A stretch of 64,000 nt of DNA, from the NCBI RefSeq assembly GCF_042237075.1, contig NZ_JBCGDC010000006.1, positions 53,922-117,921 of the forward strand. Direction: 5' to 3'. Shown piece by piece: positions 15,895 to 26,170 of the stretch; the stretch's first letter is position 1, and every line of letters begins with the position of its first letter. The notes under the pieces were generated by a model. That model worked only from the letters and a program-made list of their open reading frames with translations, did no database searches and was not told where the DNA came from. The position numbers were made by a program, and so were the translations under genes. The DNA comes from Polymorphospora lycopeni. GTDB lineage: Bacteria > Actinomycetota > Actinomycetes > Mycobacteriales > Micromonosporaceae.

Positions 15895-16739
15895 CCGGCA
15901 CCGGCAGGACGGCGGTGACCGCCCGGCGGCGGCGGGCCCGTCGCGACACCGTGCTCGTGCAGGCCGCCTGCATCGCCATCACCCTCTTCATGGGCGTGCC
16001 GATCTACCTCGTGGCGCTGGCCGCCCTGTCCAGCCGCGAGGCGCTCAACGAGTTCCCGCTCGCGCTGCTGCCCACCGACCCGTCGTTCGAGACGATGCGG
16101 GTGTTCCTGACCTCGACCGGGGTCACCGGCGCCTTCGTCAACTCGATGGAGGTCGGGGTGATCAGCCTCGCCCTGTCCCTGGCGCTCGGCGTACCCGCCG
16201 GATACGCCGTCGCCCGCTACGCGTTCCGCGGCCGGGAGCCGTACCAGCTGTTCCTGCTGCTCACCCGGGCGCTGCCGATCGTGGTGCTGTCCGTACCGCT
16301 GGCCCGGGTCTTCCTCGGCACCGGCCTGTACGACACGACGTACGGGGTCGCCCTGCTGCACACCGCGCTGGCGCTGCCGACCACCGTGCTGATCACCTCG
16401 GCGATCTTCGTGGCCGTACCGGCCGAACACGAGGAGGCGGCGATGGTCTTCGGCGCCACCCCGGCCCGGGCCTTCACCCGCGTCGTCCTCCCCCAGGCGC
16501 TGCCCGGCATCGCCGCCGCCGCCATCTTCACCTTCGTCACGAGCTGGAACGAGGTGCTCGGCGCGGCGATCCTCACCCTCAACCGGCGCACGCTGCCGGC
16601 CCAGGTGCTGTCCACCCTGCCCGACTCGCCGCTGGCGTTCCGGTTCGCGGGCGGGTTCGCGCTCGTCGTACCGGCGCTGATCTTCATCGCCTTCATGCGG
16701 CGCTACCTGCTGAACATGTGGGGCACCACCATCCGGTGA
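15891..16739 (+). CDS. Sugar ABC importer permease (MalG/UgpE type)
   Basis: The 282-residue protein has six membrane helices and the EAA loop EEAAMVFGATPARAFTRVVLPQALPGI. The C-terminus LLNMWGTTIR resembles MalG-class partners. ATG at 15891 overlaps the previous stop by 4 bp. It forms the membrane channel together with the upstream permease. Confidence 0.9.
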   Translation: MTGTGRTAVTARRRRARRDTVLVQAACIAITLFMGVPIYLVALAALSSREALNEFPLALLPTDPSFETMRVFLTSTGVTGAFVNSMEVGVISLALSLALGVPAGYAVARYAFRGREPYQLFLLLTRALPIVVLSVPLARVFLGTGLYDTTYGVALLHTALALPTTVLITSAIFVAVPAEHEEAAMVFGATPARAFTRVVLPQALPGIAAAAIFTFVTSWNEVLGAAILTLNRRTLPAQVLSTLPDSPLAFRFAGGFALVVPALIFIAFMRRYLLNMWGTTIR

Positions 16740-16780
16740 CCGGCGCGCGGGCGCCGCGCCGAGGCTAGAGAGGACGGGCG

Positions 16781-17905
<1,125 letters not shown>

Positions 17906-18017
17906 CCTTTCCGGGTTCGGAGCCCGGCCGGACACGACCGGACACGCCCGCCGGAGCACGGCGGCCGTGCCGGTCCGGAGGTCAGACAGACGGCGTCATC
18001 TCGCCGCGCGAACCTCG

Positions 18018-18242
18018 CTACTCGACCCGGACGAGCCCGAGGTCCTGTGGGTCAGGGGTGAAAATCGCCTCGATGGAAACGCCGAACACCGCCGACAAGC
18101 GCATCGCGATCTTCAACGTGGGCTCGTACCGGCCGTTCTCCAGTGATACGACCGTCTGACGCGACACGTTGATCCGGTCCGCCAGCTCGGCCTGACTCCA
18201 GCGGCGCTCCGCGCGCAACACCGGAAGCCGGTTCGTGATCAC
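18018..18242 (-). CDS. Small XRE-family HTH regulator
   Basis: The 74-residue protein is a single Cro/CI helix-turn-helix (LPVLRAERRWSQAELADRINVSRQTVVSLENGRYEPTLKI) followed by a short dimer helix, typical of the compact YozG/Xre regulators found beside small integral membrane proteins. GTG at 18242 overlaps the stop of the membrane-protein gene by 4 bp (GTGA), so both are made from one mRNA. It is expected to bind the palindrome at 18668-18685. Confidence 0.9.
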   Translation of the reverse strand: MITNRLPVLRAERRWSQAELADRINVSRQTVVSLENGRYEPTLKIAMRLSAVFGVSIEAIFTPDPQDLGLVRVE

Positions 18243-18637
18243 TCCTCCTCACCGGCCAGCCGGCCCCACGCGAACGCGATGGTCCACACCAGGGCGGCGG
18301 CCGCAGCCGGCACCGCGGCTGTCACCCGCGGAGCCCCGACGAACGCCTCCAGTAGCGCATACCCGAACCCGGCGACCACGATCACCAGCACCGTGACCAT
18401 CGACGCCCGCGTGGCATCCTGACGTTCCACGCCCTCGGTGTCACCACGCAGCAGCGCCTTCACCGTCGCCGCGACCAGCAGCACCAGACCGAGGTTCGCG
18501 GCGACCACCAGCGCCCATCCCGCCCACGGCGGCAGCGCGTCGAGCGCGTGCAACACGCCCGCCACCACCGCGCCAGCGAAGAACATCACCGTCCCGGCGA
18601 CCACCGCGACCCGCTCACGCACGCTCAGACTCGTCAT
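18239..18637 (-). CDS. Four-helix membrane protein paired with XRE regulator
   Basis: The 132-residue protein shows four hydrophobic helices (AVVAGTVMFFAGAVVAGVLHAL; AGWALVVAANLGLVLLVAATV; ASMVTVLVIVVAGFGYALL; VPAAAAALVWTIAFAW) and ends with an acidic EEE. Proteins of this size in an operon with a mini-XRE regulator are common in actinobacteria and have no established activity. ATG at 18637 is chosen because TACTTT (complement of 18645-18650) lies exactly 7 nt upstream. Confidence 0.82.
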   Translation of the reverse strand: MTSLSVRERVAVVAGTVMFFAGAVVAGVLHALDALPPWAGWALVVAANLGLVLLVAATVKALLRGDTEGVERQDATRASMVTVLVIVVAGFGYALLEAFVGAPRVTAAVPAAAAALVWTIAFAWGRLAGEEE

Positions 18638-18644
18638 ACCCGAG

Positions 18645-18685
18645 AAAGTACAGCCAGCTTGACTATATGACAAGCGCGCTTATCA
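18645..18685 (-). promoter_or_regulatory. Leaderless promoter overlapped by near-palindromic operator
   Basis: On the minus strand TACTTT (18650-18645) is the -10 box. TGACAAGCGCGCTTATCA (18668-18685) is an 18-bp palindrome with one mismatched pair and covers the expected -35 position. A second TATAGT lies at 18667-18662. The placement predicts repression by the co-transcribed XRE protein. Confidence 0.58.
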
Positions 18686-18778
18686 CTTGACGGCGACGTC
18701 ATGACACCCGGCCCGAGGTATGCCTGTGGAACGCGGCGGCGGGAGCACCCGGCGTGCCCCCGCCGCCGTGCCGGCCGG

Positions 18779-19924
18779 TCAGGCCCGGGCGAGGGCGCGG
18801 GAGATGACGACCCGCTGGATCTGGTTGGTGCCCTCGACGATCTGCAGCACCTTGGCCTCGCGCATGTAGCGCTCGACCGGGTAGTCGGCGACGTAGCCGT
18901 AGCCGCCGAGGACCTGGACCGCGTCGGTGGTGGCCCGCATCGCCATGTCGGTGGCGAAGAGCTTGGCCTTGGCCGCCTCGATCGAGTACGGCCGGCCGGC
19001 GTCGCGCAGCCGGGCGGCGGCCAGGGTCAGCGCGCGGGCCGCCGACACCTGGGTCGCCATGTCGGCGAGCATGAAGCCCAGCCCCTGGAAGTCGATGATC
19101 GGCTTGCCGAACTGGGTCCGCTCCTTGGCGTACGAGGTGGCGAAGTCCAGGGCCGACTGGGCCAGCCCGACGGCGCAGGCGGCGATGCCGAGGCGCCCGG
19201 AGTCCAGCGCGGTCATCGCGATGGTGAAGCCGCCGCCCTCGGCGCCGACCAGCCGGTCACCGGGCACCCGGACGCCGTCGAAGGCGATCTGCGCGACCGG
19301 CGAGCCGCGCATGCCCATCGTGCGCTCGGCCGCCAGCGGCTCGATACCGGCGGTGCCCCGGTCGGCGAGCAGGCAGGAGATGCCGGCGGCGCCGGGGCCG
19401 CCGGTGCGGCAGAAGATGTTGTAGAAGTCGGCGGAGTGGGCGTGGGTGATCCACGCCTTGGTGCCGTCGACGACCCAGTCGTCTCCGTCGCGCTTGGCGC
19501 GGGTGGTCAGCGCGGCGGCGTCCGACCCACCCTGCGGCTCCGACAGGCAGTACGCGCCGAGCAGTTCCCCGCCGAGCATGTCGGGCAGCAGCGACTTGCG
19601 CAGTTCCTCACTGCCGTACGCGGCGACCGGGTAGCAGGACAGGGTGTGCACGCTGATCGCCTCGGCGACCGTCACCCAGCGGCTGGCGAGCACCTCCAGC
19701 ACCTGGAGGTAGACCTCGTACGGCTGGCCGGCGCCGCCGTACTCCTCGGGGTAGGGCAGGCCGAGCAGCCCGGAGCGGCCCAGGGTGCGCAGGACCTCGC
19801 GGGGGAACTCGCCCCGGTTCTCGAAGTCGTCGGCGCGGCCGGCGAGTTCGCGGTCGGCGAGTTCGGTGGCGAGTTCGATCAGGTCGTACGCCTCGGGGGT
19901 GGGCAGAATCCGGTCGACTGTCAT
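18779..19924 (-). CDS. Acyl-CoA dehydrogenase
   Basis: This 381-residue FAD enzyme catalyses alpha,beta-dehydrogenation of acyl-CoA, feeding electrons to ETF. Signature segments are present: AYCLSEPQGGSDAAAL (FAD/substrate loop), WITHAHSADFY, the dimer-interface helix FQGLGFMLADMATQVSAARAL and the C-terminal QVLGGYGYVADYPVERYMREAK then IVEGTNQIQRVVISRALA with the catalytic-region Glu. Length fits short/branched-chain or general ACAD families; chain-length preference cannot be told. ATG at 19924 gives the family N-terminus. It is alone and divergent from an aldo/keto reductase. Confidence 0.92.
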   Translation of the reverse strand: MTVDRILPTPEAYDLIELATELADRELAGRADDFENRGEFPREVLRTLGRSGLLGLPYPEEYGGAGQPYEVYLQVLEVLASRWVTVAEAISVHTLSCYPVAAYGSEELRKSLLPDMLGGELLGAYCLSEPQGGSDAAALTTRAKRDGDDWVVDGTKAWITHAHSADFYNIFCRTGGPGAAGISCLLADRGTAGIEPLAAERTMGMRGSPVAQIAFDGVRVPGDRLVGAEGGGFTIAMTALDSGRLGIAACAVGLAQSALDFATSYAKERTQFGKPIIDFQGLGFMLADMATQVSAARALTLAAARLRDAGRPYSIEAAKAKLFATDMAMRATTDAVQVLGGYGYVADYPVERYMREAKVLQIVEGTNQIQRVVISRALARA

Positions 19925-19997
19925 GGTGCGGCAGGCTCCGTGGGGTGTCGGGCTTCCGGCGGCGTCCAGGGTGTGGACGGCGCCGACTTCCCGCAAG

Positions 19998-20013
19998 CTT
20001 AACGCTCGTTCGG
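19998..20013. promoter_or_regulatory. Candidate TetR-type operator TTAACG-CT-CGTTCG
   Basis: AACG-CT-CGTT (20001-20010) is an inverted repeat in the divergent region, about 75 bp upstream of the acyl-CoA dehydrogenase start. Motifs of the form AACGnnCGTT are common operators of TetR-family fatty-acid regulators. The regulator is not in this window. Confidence 0.35.
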
Positions 20014-20109
20014 GTAGCTGGGGAGGTACGTCACATACCGGCCTGGTGACGACCACCCGGCACCGGGACCGGCCCGGACCCCGACCGGCCGCCGCATAGG
20101 CTCTGCCGG

Positions 20110-21093
20110 GTGGGTATGGATTATGTACGGCTCGGCGGGACCGGCCTGAAGGTGTCCCGAATCTGCCTCGGCATGATGAGCTACGGATCGTCCGCGTGGC
20201 GGGACTGGGTACTGGAGTACGACGCGGCGCTGCCCCTGGTCCGCCGGGCGGTCGAGCTGGGCGTGACGTTCTTCGACACCGCCGACATGTACTCGCTCGG
20301 CGCGAGCGAGGAGGTCACCGGCCGGCTGCTGCGGGCCCTGTTCGCCCGCCGCGAGGACTACGTCCTGGCGACCAAGGTCTACCACCCGATGGGTGACGGC
20401 CCCAACGACCGCGGCCTGTCCCGCAAGCACATCATGGCCTCGATCGACGACTCGCTACGCCGGCTCGGCACCGACCACGTCGACCTCTACCAGATCCACC
20501 GCTGGGACCCCGACACTCCGATCGAGGAGACGATGTCGGCGCTGCACGACGTCGTACGCGCCGGCAAGGCCCGCTACCTGGGCGCGTCGAGCATGTACGC
20601 CTGGCAGTTCGCCAAGGCCCAGCAGGTCGCCCGCGAGCACGGCTGGACCCCGTTCGTGTCGATGCAGCCGCACTACAACCTGGTCTACCGGGAGGAGGAG
20701 CGGGAGATGCTGCCGCTCTGCCTCGACCAGGGCGTCGGGGTCATCCCGTGGAGCCCGCTGGCGCGCGGCGTGCTGGCCGGCACCCGGGCCCGGGGCGGTG
20801 CCCGGCACACCACCCGGGCCCGCAGCGACACCCTCGCCGACGCCCTGTACGCCGAGTCCGACTTCGCCGTCGTCGACGCGCTGACCGCGGTCGCCGCCCG
20901 GCGCGGGCTGCCGCCGGCACAGGTCGCGCTGGCCTGGCTGCTGCGCCGGCCGGCGGTCACCGCGCCGATCGTCGGGGTGACCAAGTCGGGCCAGATCGAC
21001 GACGCGGTGGCGGCCGTCGGCGTGGACCTGACCGACGAGGAGTGCGCGGAGTTGGAGGCGCCGTACGTGCCGCACCCGGTCCTCGGCCACTGA
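20110..21093 (+). CDS. Aldo/keto reductase
   Basis: The 327-residue TIM-barrel oxidoreductase reduces carbonyls with NADPH. The catalytic tetrad region is visible: Asp and Tyr in FFDTADMYSLGASEEV, Lys in VLATKVYHPMG and His in LYQIHRWDPDTPIEE. The NADP-binding C-terminal region is APIVGVTKSGQIDDAVAAV. It resembles the YajO/YghZ-like group with an extended loop after strand 1. GTG at 20110 has a TAGGCT box (20097-20102) 7 nt upstream; ATG at 20116 is an alternative. Confidence 0.9.
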   Translation: MGMDYVRLGGTGLKVSRICLGMMSYGSSAWRDWVLEYDAALPLVRRAVELGVTFFDTADMYSLGASEEVTGRLLRALFARREDYVLATKVYHPMGDGPNDRGLSRKHIMASIDDSLRRLGTDHVDLYQIHRWDPDTPIEETMSALHDVVRAGKARYLGASSMYAWQFAKAQQVAREHGWTPFVSMQPHYNLVYREEEREMLPLCLDQGVGVIPWSPLARGVLAGTRARGGARHTTRARSDTLADALYAESDFAVVDALTAVAARRGLPPAQVALAWLLRRPAVTAPIVGVTKSGQIDDAVAAVGVDLTDEECAELEAPYVPHPVLGH

Positions 21094-21189
21094 GGCACCG
21101 CCGGCCACCGGTCGCCGTCGCGGGTCGGGGTGCGGGCCGGCGGCGGGTCGGGGCGTGACCGGCCGGGCCGGCTGTGCCAGGCTGTCCGG

Positions 21190-22107
21190 GTGAACGACGC
21201 CCGCCCCCTGCTGCTGGTCGACTCGCCGAGCCTGTACTTCCGCGCCTACTTCGGCATCCCCGAATCCGCCGCCAAGGCCGCCGACGGCACCCCGGTCAAC
21301 GCCGTCCGGGGCTTCCTGGACATGCTGGCGACCCTGATCCGCACCCGGCGACCTGACCGGGTGGTGTGCGCGCTCGACCACGACTGGCGGCCGGCGTGGC
21401 GGGTGGCGCTGCTGCCGACGTACAAGGCGCACCGGGTGGCGCCGGCCGGTGGCGAGGTCGTCCCCGACACCCTGGTCCCCCAGGTGCCGCTGATCCTCGA
21501 CATCCTGGCGGCGATCGGCATCCCCGCCGTCGGCGCCGACGGCTACGAGGCCGACGACGTGCTCGGCACGCTCGCCACCGGCCAGCCGGGGCCGGTCGAG
21601 GTGGCCTCCGGCGACCGCGACATGATCCAGCTCGTCGACGACGCCCGGGGCGTACGGGTGCTCTACTGCGGCCGGGGCGTGGCGAAGCTGGAGGATCTCG
21701 ACGACGCGGCCGTACGCGCCAAGTACGGCGTGCCGGCGGCCGGGTACGCCGACTTCGCCGCGCTGCGCGGCGACCCGAGCGACGGCCTGCCGGGGGTGGC
21801 CGGCGTCGGCGAGAAGACCGCCGCCCGCCTGGTCGAGCGGTACGGCGATCTGGACGGCATCCTCGCCGCGCTGGACGACCCGGCGTCGGGTTTCGCGCCG
21901 GGGCTGCGCGGCAAGCTGCTCGCCGCCCGTGACTACCTGGCGGTGGCACCGAAGGTGGTCCGGGTGGCCCTCGACGTGCCGTTGCCGGACCTGGTCACCG
22001 ACCTGCCTCGCGGGCCGGTCGACCCGGACCGGCTGCTGGCGACGGCGCAGCGGTGGAATCTCGCCGGCCCGTGCCGGCGCCTGGTCGACGCGATCGCCGA
22101 ACGCTGA
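21190..22107 (+). CDS. 5'-3' exonuclease (Rv2090-like)
   Basis: The 305-residue protein is homologous to the N-terminal nuclease domain of DNA polymerase I. Metal-binding acidic motifs are present: LLLVDSPSLYFRAYFGIP, VVCALDHDWRP, DGYEADDVLGTLA, ASGDRDMIQLVD and the helix-hairpin-helix DPSDGLPGVAGVGEKTAARLV. It is expected to remove RNA primers or flaps. GTG at 21190 follows a CAGGCT box by 6 nt. Synteny with helY and tat genes matches mycobacteria. Confidence 0.92.
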   Translation: MNDARPLLLVDSPSLYFRAYFGIPESAAKAADGTPVNAVRGFLDMLATLIRTRRPDRVVCALDHDWRPAWRVALLPTYKAHRVAPAGGEVVPDTLVPQVPLILDILAAIGIPAVGADGYEADDVLGTLATGQPGPVEVASGDRDMIQLVDDARGVRVLYCGRGVAKLEDLDDAAVRAKYGVPAAGYADFAALRGDPSDGLPGVAGVGEKTAARLVERYGDLDGILAALDDPASGFAPGLRGKLLAARDYLAVAPKVVRVALDVPLPDLVTDLPRGPVDPDRLLATAQRWNLAGPCRRLVDAIAER

Positions 22108-22108
22108 C

Positions 22109-22162
22109 CGCCACCGGGCCGGTCACCCGGTCTCGGGCCGATGGCCGGCCGGCCCGGTGGCG
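22109..22162. terminator. Hairpin between convergent genes
   Basis: CGCCACCGGGCCGG (22109-22122) is exactly inverted at 22149-22162, a 14-bp stem with a 26-nt loop starting two bases after the exonuclease stop. It could end transcription from both sides. No T-run follows, as is usual in high-GC actinobacteria. Confidence 0.6.
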
Positions 22163-22168
22163 GTCGGT

Positions 22169-22256
22169 GGGTCCGCGCCGGCTGCCGGCCGGCACCGGGA
22201 GTTCCGCGCCGTACGGCGGCCGGCCCGGGAGTACCGCGCCGGCCGCCGGGGTCAGC
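22169..22256. repeat. Three imperfect ~30-bp tandem repeats
   Basis: The core (A/G)GTnCCGCGCCG followed by a CCGGCC-rich arm recurs three times with a spacing of about 30 bp between the terminator and the MHYT gene stop. No gene is seen here. Confidence 0.45.
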
Positions 22257-23109
22257 GCGGGCGGTTGAAGCGGCCGGCGTCGGTGACCCGCAGCCCCGTC
22301 CTCGCCGGTGTCGGCGCCGGTGCGGCCGCCGTGTCGCGGTCGGCGATCTGCGCCTCGAGAAAGGCCAGGCCGGCCCGGTCCTCGTCGGTCGACGCGGCGA
22401 CCAGCGCGTACGCCAGCCCGACGGCCACCACGATCACGGCGAAGACGATCGGCACGATCAGCGTCGCGGCGGTCACCCCGCCCAGCCGGCTGGGCGTGCC
22501 GTGCAGGTGGGCCGACATCGAGAACATTCCGGTGAAGTGCATCCCGTTCACCGCCAGGCCCATGACCAGCGCGGACACCACGATCACCGCCGGCCGGCGG
22601 ACCCGTACGGCCATCCACAGCGCCACCGTGGCCGCGGCGATCGCGATCCCGACCGAGACCCCGACGAGGAGCGGGTCGTATTCGATGCGGCCGTTGAGCC
22701 GCATCGCCGCCATCCCGGTGTAGTGCATCGCGGCCACCCCCAGCCCGGTCAGCACACCTCCGGTCACAATCTTGACGGCCGTGGGACGGCCGAGTCCGAC
22801 GATGAACAGGCCGATCGCGACGAAGACGATCGCGAGGACCGCGCTCGCCACGGTCAGCCCGATGTCGTAGCGGATCTGGGTGCCGGAGACCCGGAAGCCC
22901 AGCATCGCCATGAAGTGCATCGTCCAGATGGACGTACCGCCGATCCCCCAGGCGGCCAGGACCAGCCACCAGGTCCGGCGGCCGGTTGTGGGCGCGTCCC
23001 GCAGCCGGACCGTGCAGACCAGCCCGAGCATCGCTCCCATCACCGACAGTACATAGCTGAGAACGGGTGTCACCCACCCGTACCCGAAATGATCTATTTC
23101 CCCCACCAC
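22252..23109 (-). CDS. Stand-alone MHYT-domain membrane sensor
   Basis: The ~285-residue protein has seven membrane helices and three MHYT repeats: MHFMAMLGF, MHYTGMAAM and MHFTGMFSM, each placing Met and His at the membrane face. The domain is proposed to bind copper and sense O2, CO or NO. Usually it is fused to a GGDEF, EAL or kinase output; here only a ~50-residue Ala/Pro-rich cytoplasmic tail follows, so signalling must go through a partner or the protein may have another role. GTG at 23109 is preferred because AAGGGGGCGA precedes it; a GTG at 23127 is also in frame. Confidence 0.85.
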   Translation of the reverse strand: MVGEIDHFGYGWVTPVLSYVLSVMGAMLGLVCTVRLRDAPTTGRRTWWLVLAAWGIGGTSIWTMHFMAMLGFRVSGTQIRYDIGLTVASAVLAIVFVAIGLFIVGLGRPTAVKIVTGGVLTGLGVAAMHYTGMAAMRLNGRIEYDPLLVGVSVGIAIAAATVALWMAVRVRRPAVIVVSALVMGLAVNGMHFTGMFSMSAHLHGTPSRLGGVTAATLIVPIVFAVIVVAVGLAYALVAASTDEDRAGLAFLEAQIADRDTAAAPAPTPARTGLRVTDAGRFNRPR

Positions 23110-23131
23110 TCGCCCCCTTGGTCCCACGGAC

Positions 23132-23163
23132 GGGACTATCCGCAGTTCAGAAGGGATAATCCG
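23132..23163. promoter_or_regulatory. Direct repeats GGGACTATCCG / GGGATAATCCG
   Basis: Two near-identical 11-mers at 23132-23142 and 23153-23163 are spaced 21 bp, two helical turns, immediately upstream of the MHYT gene. They are AT-rich relative to the surroundings and look like a tandem regulator site; no regulator is known. Confidence 0.45.
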
Positions 23164-23278
23164 GAATACGAGCGGTCCTCACAATGAGACGACAGGGCGG
23201 TTTTCACCCCGGACGGTGGAGCCGGCATGCCGCCCCGGCCGAGGCCGAGGCGGCTACTCCGCGTGATGTGAAAGGTGT

Positions 23279-26170
23279 TCAGGCAGTCGGCAGATAGCCG
23301 AGAATGCCGCGGTTGATCGCCGTAATGGACTGCCTGGCCGTGGCCCGCACCCGGGCCGAGGCACCGCCGGCCGTCGACAGCTGGCCGAGCAGATCGACGA
23401 CCTGACGCGCCCACCGGACGAAGTCGCCGGCCGGCATCTCGCCGTCCAGGTTGGTGCCGCTGGCCAGCACCTTCGCCAGCGCCTCACCCCGGGCCCACCG
23501 GTAGATGGGCCACGCGAACCCCAGATCCGGGTCGCGGGTCGCCTCCAGGCCCCGGGCCGCCTCGTCGGCCTCCAGTTCGGCCCACATCTTCAGGGTCGCG
23601 TCGACCGCGTCGGTGACCGCCCCGCGGGGCAGCGACGCCCGCTCGTCGGAGTCACGGCGGGACTCGTAGACCACGACCGACACCGCGGCGGCCAGCTCGG
23701 CCGGGTCGAGCCCGTCCCACACTCCGCGCCGCAGGCACTCGGCGACCAGCAGATCCGCCTCGGTCCAGATCCGGGCCAGCATCCGGCCGGCGTCGGTCAT
23801 CTCCCCCTCGGCGGTCAGGTAGCCGCGCGCGGTCAGCATGCCGACCACCCGGTCGAACGTACGCGCCAGCGAGCCGGTCCGGCCGGCCACCCGCTGCCGC
23901 AACTCGTCGGTGTCGCGTTCCAGCCGCCGGCGCCGCTCCGCCCACCGGGCGTGCTCCTCGCGCTCCTCGCAGGCGTGGCACGGGTGCCGCCGCAACTGCG
24001 CCCGCAACTGGGTGAGCTGGTGGTCCTCGCCGCTGGCCCGCGACCGCCCGCCACGCCGTCCGGCGTGCCGGTCCAGGCCGGTACCGCTGATCGCCGCCGC
24101 CAGGTCCCGGCGGGCGGCCGGCGACCGGTGGTTGAAGTGCTTGGGCACCCGCAGCCGGGTCAGCACCTCGGCCGGGGCGGTGAAGTCGCCGACGGTGACC
24201 CGCCCGGCCCACCGGTCCTGCGTCAGGACCAGCGGCCGGGGCTCGCCGAAACCACCGGTGCCCGGTTCGAGCACGACGGCCAGCCCGGCCCGCCGCCCCG
24301 ACGGGATCCGGATCACGTCGCCGACCCGCAACCGCTCCAGCGACGCGACCGCCGCCGCCTTACGCTGCGTCTGCCCCTGCCGGGCCAGGGCCCGTTCCCG
24401 GTCGCCGATCGCCACCCGCAGCGCGAAGTACTCGTCGAAGTCGCCGTGCTCGCACTGCGTCTCGACGCCGTACGCCTCCATCGTCTCGACGTTGCGCTGC
24501 ACCTGCCGGGCCAGGCCGACCACCGAGCGGTCGGCCTGGAACTGCGCGAACGACGACTCCAGCAGCGCCCGGGCCGGCGCCGCGCCGACCGAGCCGACCA
24601 GGTTCACCGCCATGTTGTACGACGGCCGGAAGCTGGACCGCAGCGGATACGTACGCGTCGACGCCAGCCCCGCGACGTGCCGGGGGTCGACCTCCGGCGA
24701 CCAGACGACGACGGCGTGCCCCTCGACGTCGATGCCGCGCCGGCCGGCCCGCCCGGTGAGCTGGGTGTACTCCCCCGGCGTCAGCTCGACGTGCGCCTCG
24801 CCGTTGAACTTGACCAGCCGTTCCAGCACCACGCACCGGGCCGGCATGTTGATGCCCAGGGCCAGCGTCTCGGTGGCGAAGACCGCCTTGACCAGCCCCC
24901 GGACGAACAGCTCCTCGACGACCTCCTTGAACGCCGGCAGCATCCCGGCGTGGTGGGCGGCCAGTCCGCGCTCCAGCCCGTCGAGCCACTCCCAGTAGCC
25001 GAGCACCGACAGGTCCTCGCCGGGGATGGCGGTGATCTTCTCCTCGACCACCTGGCGGATCTCGGCCCGCTCGTCGGGGCTGGTCAGCCGCAGCCCGGCG
25101 GCCAGGCACTGCTGCACGGCGGCGTCGCAGCCGGCCCGGCTGAAGATGAACAGGATGGCCGGCAGCAGCCCCTCGCGGTCGAGCCGCTCGACGACCTCGG
25201 AACGCAGCGGGCCACGCCAGCGCGGCCCGCGCCCCCCGGAGCGGCCCCAGCCGGGGCCGTGGGTACGCCCGTCGCCCAGTTCCAGCCGGCGCATCTGCTC
25301 CCGGCTGTAGCGCAGCAGTTCCGGGTGCACGTCGTGCTTGCGGGCCGCGTCGGCGTCGTGGAACAGGTCGAACATCCGGCGCCCGACCAGCATGTGCTGC
25401 CACAGCGGGACCGGCCGGTGCTCGCTGACCACGACCTCGGTCTCACCGCGTACGGTGACCAGCCAGTCGGCGAACTCCTCGGCGTTGGAGACGGTGGCCG
25501 ACAGCGACACCAGCGTCACCGAGTCCGGCAGGTGGATGATCACCTCTTCCCAGACCGCGCCCCGGAACCGGTCGGCGAGGTAGTGCACCTCGTCCATGAC
25601 CACGTAGGCCAGCCCCTCCAGCGTGCTGGAGCCGGCGTAGAGCATGTTGCGCAGCACCTCGGTGGTCATCACCACCACCGGCGCGTCGCCGTTGATCGCG
25701 TTGTCGCCGGTCAGCAGGCCGACCCGCTCGGCACCGTACCGGTCGACCAGGTCGTGGTACTTCTGGTTCGACAGCGCCTTGATCGGCGTGGTGTAGAAGC
25801 ACTTGCGCGGCACCGACCGCCCCGGTGGGGCCTGCCCGGCGGGCGCGGCGCCCGAGGCGCCCTCTCCGGCGGTCAGATTCCCGACCGCCGACGGCGGCAC
25901 GACCGGCCCGGCCGGGCCGACGGCCGACGGCCGCGCAGTGCCGGCCCGCAGCGCCAGGTGCACCGCAAACTCGCCGACCACGGTCTTTCCGGCGCCGGTC
26001 GGCGCGCACACCAGCACGCCGCTGCCGCGCTCCAGCGCCTCGCACGCCTCACGCTGGAACTCGTCCAGGTCGAAGCCGAGTTCCGGAACGAACTCGTCCA
26101 GGGCCGGATATGCGCGGGCCTGTGCGGCCCGGCGGCGCGCCGCGGCATACCGCTCGGCTGGGCTCGACAT
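23279..26170 (-). CDS. helY: Ski2-like DEVH-box helicase (HelY)
   Basis: This 963-residue superfamily 2 helicase has Walker A CAPTGAGKTVVGEF, motif Ia TPIKALSNQKYHDL, DEVH in YVVMDEVHYLAD, SAT, the second RecA domain with ALGINMPARCVVLE and LTGRAGRRGIDVEGHA, and a C-terminal DSHCT-type domain. A CxxC-containing segment (HPCHACEEREEHARW) and a coiled helix are inserted before it. Actinobacterial HelY belongs to the Ski2/Mtr4 group of RNA helicases. ATG at 26170 has TAATCT 7 nt upstream, the leaderless pattern. Position beside exonuclease and tat genes matches Rv2092c. Confidence 0.93.
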   Translation of the reverse strand: MSSPAERYAAARRRAAQARAYPALDEFVPELGFDLDEFQREACEALERGSGVLVCAPTGAGKTVVGEFAVHLALRAGTARPSAVGPAGPVVPPSAVGNLTAGEGASGAAPAGQAPPGRSVPRKCFYTTPIKALSNQKYHDLVDRYGAERVGLLTGDNAINGDAPVVVMTTEVLRNMLYAGSSTLEGLAYVVMDEVHYLADRFRGAVWEEVIIHLPDSVTLVSLSATVSNAEEFADWLVTVRGETEVVVSEHRPVPLWQHMLVGRRMFDLFHDADAARKHDVHPELLRYSREQMRRLELGDGRTHGPGWGRSGGRGPRWRGPLRSEVVERLDREGLLPAILFIFSRAGCDAAVQQCLAAGLRLTSPDERAEIRQVVEEKITAIPGEDLSVLGYWEWLDGLERGLAAHHAGMLPAFKEVVEELFVRGLVKAVFATETLALGINMPARCVVLERLVKFNGEAHVELTPGEYTQLTGRAGRRGIDVEGHAVVVWSPEVDPRHVAGLASTRTYPLRSSFRPSYNMAVNLVGSVGAAPARALLESSFAQFQADRSVVGLARQVQRNVETMEAYGVETQCEHGDFDEYFALRVAIGDRERALARQGQTQRKAAAVASLERLRVGDVIRIPSGRRAGLAVVLEPGTGGFGEPRPLVLTQDRWAGRVTVGDFTAPAEVLTRLRVPKHFNHRSPAARRDLAAAISGTGLDRHAGRRGGRSRASGEDHQLTQLRAQLRRHPCHACEEREEHARWAERRRRLERDTDELRQRVAGRTGSLARTFDRVVGMLTARGYLTAEGEMTDAGRMLARIWTEADLLVAECLRRGVWDGLDPAELAAAVSVVVYESRRDSDERASLPRGAVTDAVDATLKMWAELEADEAARGLEATRDPDLGFAWPIYRWARGEALAKVLASGTNLDGEMPAGDFVRWARQVVDLLGQLSTAGGASARVRATARQSITAINRGILGYLPTA

